A stretch of DNA of 64,000 nucleotides, from NCBI GenBank assembly GCA_026545765.1, contig CM048842.1, positions 71,475,871 through 71,539,870 of the forward strand, in the 5' to 3' direction. Both the position numbers and the translations under genes were made by a program. The DNA comes from Plantago major. Taxonomy: Eukaryota; Streptophyta; Magnoliopsida; Lamiales; Plantaginaceae. Numbering within the stretch: position 1 is the first letter of the stretch; the number at the start of each line of letters is the position of its first letter. The notes beneath the pieces are model-generated. The model was given only the letters and a program-made list of their open reading frames with translations, made no database searches and was not told the origin of the DNA. Shown piece after piece: positions 54,840 to 64,000 of this stretch.

Positions 54840-57800
54840 TAAGATTTAGTCTGCGTTTAGTACAGTCTACAATTTGGTCGTCGTGTTATATGTCGGTATA
54901 TTACAAATCTGGACTTTATAGCATGTATTCCTCATTGTGGGTTTGTATGAATTTTAACAACTACTAAACATGTTCTAGTATGGGTTTATATAATATTAAT
55001 ATAGATTTATATATCTACTTACTAAGATTGAAATCATGCCACTAAACTAAACTAAACTAAACGTGTGAACACTGAACTGAAGAGAGCATGTTACGCTCCT
55101 TTGCGACTTGTGTGTTGTGCTAATTATGCTTTTGTTTCCTTATCGAGATTTCGTGCCATGGTTCCTGACTTCCTGCATCCAATTCATCAATCGTGCTGAA
55201 TAGTGATTGACTCACCACACTTATTCTTTTTTACTTCTCCGTGTTCTCCCACCATATACCAATACTTGATATCCCTAACTTTCTCATACAAATTTCCAAC
55301 ACTCTTGATGTTTTGGTCAAATGACATGAACCTTTTGGTGAATATGAACGAGATCATAACCATATCAGTATGGCTAGAGGATCTTAAATCACTGAAATAT
55401 ACAGAATCTATTGCAACCCATGGCTCACGTGGTGACTCACTAGACAAAATAAAGTGCAAATACCCTCCATTAGTGACTCCTCAAATGATATAATGACTCA
55501 TGTATTATATCCAGTCACTACACAGTCATGTAAAAGTTAGACAAAAACCCACAAAGATTTGAATACATGTCAAATATTTGTGCAACATATTTGTGCGTCG
55601 GTTAAAGAATGTGAAATCAACCGAAATCACAAAGATCCTTAAACCCCACAACTAGGCCATCCCTTCACTAAAAACCATGCCCGTGTCACACACTAGTATC
55701 TCCACACATTCTCCTAAATTGGCGCTTCAAACTAGACAAAATTGTTCATTTGTTGTACTATAAATAATGTTACGTTTATGCTCAAGGAAAAAGATAAATG
55801 ATGTGGCTTACGTGTTAGAATATTTCTTATTTACTTTTAAAAGTCAGTACATAGTAACAACTAGTTAGGCTTCTAAGTTTCACACTGATCCAACCGAAGG
55901 CCTTAACTTGGTTTCTAAACATGATGAATTTGAGTAGGAAGTTGTTCAAATTTTGTAACCTGAACCCCAATGCATAATACCCGAATGACTTGTTTAGTTA
56001 AATGAAGTAATGAACACCCAAAAAATGAAATAAATGAACATAAATACTATGTGCCATATTTTTTAAAAGCAGGTGGGTTGTAAGTTAATTGCTCCATAGT
56101 CACGACTCAAGAGTACACGGAGTGATCAATATCACAAGGGTAAAAAAAAAAGTACTCATGCTGGGTTTACAATTAATTTTGTAAAACACCGGAAGTGTAT
56201 ATAAGTGCGGACCATACTCAAATCAAGTGTTTTAGATTATTTGTAATCACAACCACGAGATGTATGCCTAGTGGTTAATTGCACAATGTAATTATAATCT
56301 CATAGCTGCCCTTTAAAAAAAATCTATCTGTCTCAGATATCAATACGCACTCATCTTTTCTGTATATATAACGTGAAAATATACAGCTTGATTGTATTTA
56401 TAAGTAGAAGATATACAATGTTGACTGTATTTATAAGTAGAAATTGTACAGTAAAGTGAATGGCATTGTTTTTAACAAAAGTATCCAACTAGGTACCGAC
56501 TCCCGACTGGTTACGATCCCATAATTTTTCGTCAGTCGCCCCATTTCATGTAGTTTATTTGAATTGGGCCTGAAAAGTCATGGTCATTTAATATTGGGCT
56601 TTGAAACAATGGACAGCATAGTCCAGTAGTCCATAGGAAATAAGTAATATTGGGCTTTTCTATCCAGTAAACCTCATGCCCAACACCGAAGCTCGGAAAT
56701 TCGACCAAGAAGAGGCAAACAAGAGTTATATAGTAATTTATAAAGGCCTGAAGAACGCTGTATAATACACAAATGTTGCCTGCTTTAATATTACACTAGT
56801 TTATGGTAAAATCGATCTTTAGATGATAGTGAAGATAATAAGCGTATGGGCTACAATTACTACAATAAGATTTTCAGTTTACTGATGGGCGTTTGTTATA
56901 CAACTAAACTCAATTTTAGTTTAGCCATACAATTGATCATGTTTTACACAAAACTTTAATCGAATCGAGCGATGATCGTTTTTAATCAACATACTATTCA
57001 CAACTCAATTAAATTTTCTCTCTCTACCTTTTTTTTTCCTCCCACTTTACTTTTTCGTTTATTATACCAACCTTAAATAAATCAAATAACCTTAAAACCA
57101 AGCAAATAATTTTAAAAAACTCTTACACACATCTCTTCACTCTTAGTCTCTTACACACTTTATATAATAACCCTATAAAACTTATATAATTTTAATACTA
57201 TCTCAATCACAATTATTCACAACTCAATTAAAGCTGAGTTACTATTCATTTGTTAAAGTCGTATGCCAAAAAGTTTACAAATATATTCACATTTTACAGT
57301 TCCGTGAAAATTGTATAAGCCATTAGTATCAACAAAAGCTCATACGAAAACAACACATACATGTGACTCGATAAAAGTCTTTTGAACGTGTCATGTTATA
57401 ACCAGCTTGTTGCGAACCCGCACAATACCCGTTCAAATTAATGGCGTCAGGGTTGGGTATATGCCCCCACCCATTCCATACCAGTGAAAAGGGATCCAAA
57501 CCCGACCTAACTCGAAAAAAAGATTATGATTATTTTAGTGAAATAATGAATATTTGTAACGGTGGGTGAGGCCGTGTGGATAGGAGTGTGTCCCGACTCC
57601 AAAAAGAAGTAACTTTTATCAAAACACGTGAAAAGATAAGTTAGAGAACTATTGATATTTCTTGGGAATCGGAAGACCTACCCCTACCCCATCTCCTCGA
57701 AGAACATGTCACTGAAACATTGGAAAACGTATGTTGATTTGTGATATAGTAATATCTTTTAGGCCACCCATCTAATTCGCCAACCCCAAAAAAAAAAATC

Positions 57801-58980
57801 ACAGGGATAGTGTAAAAAAATGATGTAGTGAAATAATATTTAATTTTTGGGGCAGGGTGCACACTCACCCACCAAAAAGAAATTTCAGCGTAACATGTTA
57901 ATTAATGAAACTAAAATGTTCTTTTGATATGCACAAAGAATGTTCATTTAAATAACCGTTAATAATTGTTTTTCCAATATACTACCAAACATGAAAACTC
58001 ATTAATCTTTTCTTTTTCAACACCATCTGAACATGCTGAACATGTGATTAGTACTTTGAATTACATATGCTCTTACAAAAAAAAAAGTCAAACTAAACCT
58101 AACCCTTTAGTCCAAGGCGGAGAGATTTGTCTGAAAGATTAAGAAATGCCCTAACTATAAAAAAAAACTTATTGTGTGTTGGAGGTGGAATGTAATTCAA
58201 AACTTTCCACTGTTAGATGGTGAAACTCATCGTCAGATCGATGCTGGAATTGCTTGTCAATTTTGGTTCCTTGGTCACTTACAGGGGATTAGTATGTTAA
58301 GGTTTTCTATAAATCTTCAAATTTGTTTATACCAATTTGTTTGTTGTTTACCTTTTCTATAGTCTCTTAATTTATTTTTGTTTTTCATTTTATTCTAATT
58401 ATGAGGCATGCCACAATGATAAAAGTCTGGTAACAATACAAAGTGAAGGACAATGTTTGTCATATTTGGTACAATTCGGCTAATCATTCTTGTTCGAGTT
58501 ATGTAAATCAATATAAGCTTCGATGCATCAGAGATAGCTTACTCGTGTGATCCTTGTTCGAATTCTATAGATCTATAGAATCTAACAATGCCACTGTATA
58601 CTTTAATTCTAATAATAAATATAAAAGGGGTGACAAAATAAATTAATCGAGAAAATAAGATTGTCTAATTAACTTCCTTGTAAACAATGTTAGCGTTGGT
58701 CGTGGTGTCAGTGATAATCCTTCTCCATTCAGTACCATATCACTGAGTCTTTTTTTCATGGTAGTAGAAAATGTAAAATACGAATTACAAATGGCGGATA
58801 TGCCTTTGATGGGTAAGGAACTTAGGATCCAACCCAACCCGAGCCCACTCAAGACCCGACGGGTTGATAACATAGTATATTTTATATATGGTACTCTACC
58901 CATATATACCTGACCTGTTATAAGTTAGTAACATGTACATATATTTTTTTTTAATCCTCGAATCTGAACCAAAATAAAAA
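54840..58980. other. Gene-poor region
   Basis: No supported gene. Contents: AT-rich spacer; short ORFs at 55187-55493 on both strands without domains; an element-like block at 56875-57240 with repeated ACAACTCAATTAAA and CTCTTACACAC motifs, inverted relative to ~53620-53830; GGGT-rich fragments at ~57420-57510 and ~58810-58910 resembling the hAT-like element ends at 52.6-53.3 kb. Confidence 0.45.
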
Positions 58981-59023
58981 TACAAAAGTATATAACGCAA
59001 TTAATTGGGTGGGTTTCCAAACA

Positions 59024-59046
59024 ACCCCAAACCCCCCCCCCCCCCT
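59024..59046. repeat. Poly-C run
   Basis: AACCCC, AAA, then a run of about 16 C's. Such long C-runs are unusual in this AT-rich DNA and are a likely site of length error. Confidence 0.9.
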
Positions 59047-59049
59047 TTA

Positions 59050-60030
59050 AATTACAAACATAATTTTACATGCATGTTACGATTGTTTTTTTGCACCTAC
59101 AGGGATAAATGTATTTTTTTTACTTACTTAACTATAAAATGTTGCGGTTTGAGTCTTGTTACAGATGTATGGAACAGGTTCAATTGTATGCCTAACTCGG
59201 ACGTGAACATTATTATTATGTTTCGATGCGGGTTGGATAGAACCCGACCGATTTTAAAGTAAAATGACGAATATCAATTTAGTAAGATATAGGCCGGCAT
59301 GAGCTCAACAATGTGAATTCCAATAACTGTACGTTGATTAGTCAAGTATAAATTTGATCGAACAATACCAATCCCACTCACCTAAACTGGCAGTGTCTAG
59401 AGAACTTCTTTTTCTTCTTTCTAACCACATTTTTTCTTTCTTCATCTTTACCCAAATTATCATCAAATAGTCCTTTTTAACTCAATACATTCTTTCTTCA
59501 TCTTCTTTCTAACCACATTTATTTCTTGAAAATAAATGCATGATGAAATTTTTAGGAAAACATTGTGAATACATTATTTTCCATGCACGGAGTAGTAGCT
59601 TTTGTCGGACCGCTAGGACCATGCACCATTGTTTGCAATAACCTCGTATAACACAGGTTTGGTGTCTTTGTCGGGCTGCTCATCACATATATAGTCATTA
59701 ATGTGGCGTTTAATTATATCATCATCCTCAACTTTAAGAAAGACTAATATGTAGGCATGTAAGAGACCTCGCTTTTGAAACTTGATGGTGTATACAACTG
59801 AAAAAATGAATGACATACAACACATGTCACCAAGTTTAGATAGAATATACGAATTTAAAAATATGGAAGTTTCACCCAATCATGATCAATTTAGACTTGT
59901 AACTTTTTAAGGATCCTTAGGTGGACCAATATTTAGACCCACCTATAAGGACCTATTTGGACCAGGAATTGGAGTTGTTAGTTGGCAAGGGTATGAGCCT
60001 CTCTATTTGTTTACGATTCTCGAACACGAC
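59050..60030. other. Spacer, no gene recognised
   Basis: AT-rich. 59400-59530 has two copies of TTCTTTCTAACCACATTT with TTCTTCATCTT between. 59905-59975 has GGACC(A/T)ATTT-type short repeats. A minus-strand open frame at 59613-59879 has no recognisable domain. Confidence 0.35.
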
Positions 60031-60039
60031 TAATATCGT

Positions 60040-60750
60040 ACTCCATGCGTTCTGTATAATTTCATACATTTGTCATTTTTAATCGTATCATAGAACTTCA
60101 TACATTACTACCTCCGTCCCCTGCATACATTTTTAATCGTCCACAGAACTTCATACATTAATTAAAAAAGGAAGCTACCCCACACCTAATAAAAATAATA
60201 AACTATTTTAATTTTAAACACAAATTAAACATTTTGCCACTAAAATTAAAAAACCTTGAGGTAGGAAGGTACCACAACCAAATAATTAAAAAACCATATT
60301 GTTACATCTTTTTACCAATTTTTCATACATTTTTAAAAAAGTATACATTTTTACCACTTTGTCATAGATTATCATTTATTTAAATATTTCACCATCCTAA
60401 TCTATATAACAGACTTCATGAGTTACATTTGATTTATCCAAAATAACCCTCACACCGTTGGTGTAATTTATTTCTTCTCTTTTAGTGATGCATCCTAAAT
60501 TTACATTAAATGGAAAATATCATAAAATATGGAAAATTACAAATTACTCCCTACATCACGCTTTCATACTTTACAAAAAAAAAAAAAAAGAAGAAGAAGA
60601 AATTACCAGCACACACTCAACGAATAATAATCAATCTTAATTTTACACACAAATTACACATTTTGTCACTAATTAATAAATACATTTTCCCACCTTATTT
60701 TTAATCTTTCATTACTTTAACTTTTAGCATAAAACTAAACGACAATTCTA
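60040..60750. repeat. MITE-like repeats (copy B of the window-start repeat)
   Basis: Contains TACTACCTCCGTCCCCTGCA (Stowaway-like terminus) at 60108, duplicated AACTTCATACATTA (60092 and 60147) and duplicated 'acacaaatta' blocks at ~60220 and ~60647. The same phrases occur at 30-235. The inner A15 run at ~60575 is followed by a short GAA repeat. Confidence 0.5.
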
Positions 60751-60798
60751 TTGTACGAAGTTTCTTAGGAATGGCTGGATAATATTCTTGCAAAATAG

Positions 60799-60831
60799 CG
60801 CGCGCGCGCGCGCACACACACACACACACAT
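60799..60831. repeat. (GC)n(AC)n compound microsatellite
   Basis: GCGCGCGCGCGCGCGC directly followed by ACACACACACACACAC. The alternating purine-pyrimidine tract of ~32 bp is the classic left-handed (Z) DNA-forming type. Confidence 0.9.
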
Positions 60832-60834
60832 ATC

Positions 60835-61478
60835 GAACAATAATATTTAGATGGTAGGAAGGTTTATAATTATCAACACACGTCAACCTTTCATTTAATT
60901 TTTCATTCTTTTTCATATATTGTGACAATTTCATCCTCATCCTTCTTCCCTTCAACCTTTTCATCCCCTTTCTTCTCCTTCATAGTTTTCTTTGTTTTCC
61001 CGCTTCTTTTATTTCCACCTACTCCCTACTAAAAACAATAATTAAAAAAATAAAAAATTGAAAAAATAAAAGTGAAAATTTAATAAAATTTATTTTAACA
61101 ACTTAACCCTTTTCCTTTTAATTTTAATTCATTCTAAGACGGGAACTTATCTTAAGAATTTAGATAAAATATGAATCACAAATTTTCGATGGACCTGTAT
61201 TAGTAAGGGAATTGAGGGATGGACCTATATTCTTAAATATTAACGTGTTAAATATTATAAATAATAATTTATGAGTGAATATTTTATGTCTTCTAATTAA
61301 ATATTATTTTACATTGAACATCAATATTTTAAAGAAAACATTAACTAATTTTTGATAAAACTTCATTCTTAGTTTCTGACTGTAATAATAATGTTTGTCG
61401 ATCAGTTACATAAAAGTTTTTGAAATTGAATATATTTGTAATTATTTGTGGTTAGTTTTATGAATTAAAAGTATATCA
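60835..61478. other. Spacer, no gene recognised
   Basis: Very AT-rich sequence before the CACTA terminus. No domain in any frame. Confidence 0.4.
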
Positions 61479-61850
61479 CACTACAATCAGAAATTGAATT
61501 TAGCGACGGATAGAATCTATCCGTCGCTAAATATTTTAATTGACTAGTGACTATTTGAAATGAAATCGTCACTAATTCCGCTAATTAATCACTAATTCCG
61601 TCACTGAAATTCCGTCACTAATTATCACTATTTATTTCATATTAATCCCTATTTTTCGTAGTTCACCTATTTAATCAATATAATGTTATAATAAATCAAT
61701 AATACGGAAAATGTTTCAATGAATAAAAAGTAATATTCAAGTTTGGAGAAATTATCCAAACAAGTGTAAATATGAAAAAAATCCGATACATAACTAGCTA
61801 TCGACGGGGTGGGGTGGGTGATGGCGGAAGGACATGAATCGCATCCAGAA

Positions 61851-62140
61851 TCAAGGCGCTCGTTTCTCCTCCTTCGTTTCTGTCATGCGCTCCATCTCGT
61901 CCCTTTGTTGCTCCATCTCTTGAGTTAGCCGAGCAACTTTGTTCTTGATCGCATCACCATTTCCGAGACACAGTCCTGTGTAAACCGGACGTCTGGATCT
62001 TGGGATGATGATGATGAGGAGCACGGACCAGATGCAAACCGAGGCTCCGAGTCCATATATTCGCCCTTTCTTGTCCGGTTTGTTGACCTCTAGGAAGATG
62101 TTGTCAACTTGTTGATTGACAACACATCACCGTCTCATCC
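61851..62140 (-). pseudogene. CACTA-associated second protein (Transposase_24-like), C-terminal part
   Basis: The minus-strand frame reads IFLEVNKPDKKGRIYGLGAS, ending in a coiled-coil VARLTQEMEQQRDEMERMTE and a stop at 61851. The KKGRxYGLG motif followed by a glutamine/glutamate-rich coiled coil is typical of the TNP1/TNPA-like protein of plant CACTA elements. A Ser-rich middle (PCSSSSSSQDPDVRFTQDCV) is open in a neighbouring frame, which implies two compensating shifts, so this copy is probably decayed. Confidence 0.6.
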
Positions 62141-62279
62141 TCTGCCTCGCCACCGAGCATCAACCTCGGCTGAAATCGTAAATAGCAGATATAATGATCG
62201 ATTCTTTTTTAAAAAGTAACTTGTAATAGTGTACAAATATGAACTTTAAGCAACATAAACATACCGCAATAGACGATGC

Positions 62280-62760
62280 CGGTGATCGGTCCATATACCT
62301 TGGCCTTCTTGAAGATGGCATACTTGGATGTCACCTCCCCGTGCCACAGAATCAAACCAGATCTAGTCAACAATTTATCATCTACAAGTAATAGAGCAAA
62401 GAGACTTCATACATACACGTAATGCTAGATTGCAAAACACATATATACGCACCGATTGATAATAATCGATATGAGATCGCCTCCCAAGATGGTGAACGGC
62501 CCTTCTGCCGTGTCGGTCGGGATGCCATTACTCTGTTAGTCCAAGCAACGTCTGGACATCGATTCGCCGATGGCATCCCAAAGGCCCACTCGTTGCATCA
62601 ACTGTGGAGGATTGGGCACCCGATCCCGAATGGCCTTCCACGTCTGAGACCATATCCTATGCAGTTTGATTCCACAGTCTAAACGCGCCAGAGATCTGTG
62701 GATCAACTCTTTGGGAATGTACTCCTTCTACATTCTCAATTTCATACAACATCCAAAGTC
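62280..62760 (-). pseudogene. CACTA coding remnant, unresolved
   Basis: GC-richer than the flanks. Minus-strand pieces such as EYIPKELIHRSLARLDCGI and RIWSQTWKAIRDRV near 62600-62720 are open but broken by stops. The position, between the TNP2-like end and the coiled-coil protein, suggests exons of the second CACTA protein. I cannot align them to a named domain. Confidence 0.35.
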
Positions 62761-62788
62761 AATACATGTCCTAACAACATAATGATAT

Positions 62789-63082
62789 GGTGACTAACAT
62801 ATCACCCAAATAAAGTGGCTAACATACCACTCACATACGGTGGCTAACATACCACTCACATACAAGTTGGCTAACATACCACTCATTGTCCTAAAATTTA
62901 CTAACACAATGGTGACTAACATATCACCCAAATAAAGTGGCTAACATACCACTCACATACATGGCTAACATACCTCACATTGTCCTAAAATTTACTAACA
63001 CAATGGTGACTAACATATCACCCAAATAAAGTGGCTAACATACCACTCACATACAAGGTGGCTAACATACCACTCATATTAA
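62789..63082. repeat. Higher-order tandem repeat (CTAACATA-based)
   Basis: The basic ~20-24 bp unit GTGGCTAACATACCACTCAC is repeated about ten times. It is organised in larger units starting GGTGACTAACATATCACCCA at 62789, 62911 and 63005 and separated by ATTGTCCTAAAATTTACTAA. It lies between coding remnants of the CACTA element, possibly in an intron. Confidence 0.9.
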
Positions 63083-63129
63083 AGCGATTAATTATAATTA
63101 CAAACAAATGAATGTCATATTTTAACTTA

Positions 63130-63640
63130 CCCTCACTCATCAAGTACTCGGCCCTCATGCGCCCGAGATGTGGCTCCAACACTCACCACCACCTTGGTGG
63201 CTCTCTCTGCTCGGAAGATGTCACCTAGTTTGTTGTGCACCTCAGGCCATAAGTCGTTGTCAATGTATAAGATACAAGAAACGAATATGCATTACTTTAG
63301 TACAACAATTTATACTTGTCAACTATCATTATCGGTTATGTTTTACATATTTAAGAAGAATGTATAATACTTACTTGGCGGACCAATAGGAAAATCACAG
63401 TAAGTCCCACGTGACGTTGGGATTGTTTGGATCGAACACGAGGTAGGGACAATCGTCGTGGTCGTCCTCCAAAGATGTGTCCGGCCGACTGGTAGAGCCA
63501 TTTGCTCTCTCTCGGGGGTCTCAGAATCGAGACCTCTGTCACGATCTTGAGCCCTCCGTTCGACGGTGTCCCGACCCACCACTATCATGTGGCCATTGCG
63601 TGGGGGACGATAGGTGGACGGCCTCATCGCGCAAAAAATG
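63130..63640 (-). pseudogene. CACTA coding remnant (minus strand)
   Basis: An open frame from 63627 starts MRPSTYRPPRNGHMIVVGRD and is followed by an Arg-rich stretch. Near 63230-63130, VHNKLGDIFRAERATKVVV is reminiscent of the DIFR segment of Transposase_24 proteins. Exon limits are not resolved. Confidence 0.4.
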
Positions 63641-63774
63641 TAATAAATACAATAAAATGTGTTAGTACGAGTTATAATACATAATGATTATAATAACACA
63701 TATAATTACTCATAATACATAATATACCGTTATCGCCATTCTCTAAGACTACATATTGGTCCTCGTGCGGATCA

Positions 63775-64000
63775 AACATTTCATCATCCGCTTCTATGGG
63801 ATCTTACCTTGTTTATCGACATCCTCTTGTTGGTACGAGTTGGTAATTGAGTCGTCTTTCTCAATGTACTCCACTTTCGAGCGAGCACGAATAGGTACCG
63901 CAGCTAACCATTCCCCCTTATCGCGTTTTCTGCTTGGATATTCAAGAAACACCACTTGTCGTGCTTGAGTCGCCAGAATAAATGGTTCATACTTGGTTCG
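63775..64000 (-). CDS. CACTA transposase, DUF4216-like C-terminal part (partial)
   Basis: The minus strand from the window edge reads RTKYEPFILATQARQVVFLE then YPSRKRDKGEWLAAVPIRAR. This is the DUF4216 pattern of the TNP2-type transposase end (family: DPFILASQAxQVFYVDxP...W). It is followed by VEYIEKDDSITNSYQQEDVD and a donor-like CAAG|GTAAGATCC near 63807. The 5' part lies beyond the window. Frame integrity is unknown. Confidence 0.6.

Larger units (their letters stand above)
61479..64000 (-). mobile_element. CACTA (En/Spm) element, one terminus and part of its coding region; continues past the window
   Basis: 61479 begins CACTACAATCAG, followed by a subterminal palindrome TTTAGCGACGGATAG / CTATCCGTCGCTAAA (61500-61532) and by repeats of TCACTAATTCCG (61570-61620). 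CACTACA ends with TTAGCGACGG subterminal repeats are the hallmark of plant CACTA elements. Inside, minus-strand proteins typical of the family follow: a Transposase_24-like C-terminal part (61851-62130) and a DUF4216-like end of the TNP2-type transposase (63770-64000). The other terminus lies outside. Confidence 0.8.

Noticed and set aside
55187..55493. Opposed open frames on both strands
   Set aside because: Chance overlap without domains or splice signals.
62789..63082. CRISPR-like repeat-spacer array
   Set aside because: Units are degenerate, spacers are not unique, and the context is a plant CACTA transposon; it is a tandem repeat.

Overview
This is nuclear DNA of a flowering plant, almost certainly a eudicot. 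The evidence is multi-exon genes with GT-AG introns and recognisable plant products, AT-rich spacers, and a dense load of plant transposons: Helitron, Mutator-like (MULE), PIF/Harbinger, CACTA, Tourist and Stowaway MITEs, and Ty3/gypsy and Ty1/copia-type LTR elements. I cannot name the family or genus from this sequence. No tRNA, rRNA, CRISPR array or prokaryotic-style operon was seen.

Layout. 0-1.9 kb: decayed Helitron helicase pieces in the wrong order, with a 165-bp foldback. 1.9-8.1 kb: a large composite MULE with ~220-250 bp terminal inverted repeats. It carries a plant-mobile-domain (PMD) gene on the minus strand. A FAR1-type zinc-finger MULE transposase followed by an OTU-protease domain lies on the plus strand. 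Between them is a divergent promoter packed with TTGAC (W-box) cores. 8.1-17.7 kb: LTR-retrotransposon debris, namely a 2.37-kb solo LTR with a CATAG duplication, a Tourist MITE, and a gypsy LTR, PBS and broken gag. 17.8-21 kb: a TXNDC9-like thioredoxin gene with two 1-nt lesions, and the first exon only of a universal stress protein. 24.3-27.9 kb: a Harbinger transposase split by a second solo LTR (TAGAA duplication). 28.2-30.1 kb: a truncated duplicate of the plastid glycolate/glycerate transporter PLGG1. 31-37.7 kb: a cluster of small Myb/SANT-like and B3-domain genes. It includes one unrecognised three-exon gene with an intact 332-codon frame. 38.6-40.1 kb: a three-layer nest of transposons, each layer with its own terminal repeats and target duplication. 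42.9-43.0 kb: a short LTR next to an initiator-Met PBS. 43.4-46.3 kb: the eight-exon PLGG1 gene. 48.5-52.2 kb: an intact seven-exon P5CR gene. 54.4-54.8 kb: a glycine-rich RNA-binding protein fragment. 55-61 kb: mostly repeats and spacer. 61.5 kb to the end: one terminus of a CACTA element and parts of its minus-strand proteins, running out of the window.

The conserved host genes (TXNDC9-like, USP, PLGG1, P5CR) all lie on the minus strand and are unrelated in function: redox chaperone, stress, photorespiration and proline synthesis. The transposons fill the spaces between them. Several otherwise well-preserved genes carry single-base lesions at or near homopolymers. This leaves open whether they are true lesions or consensus errors.
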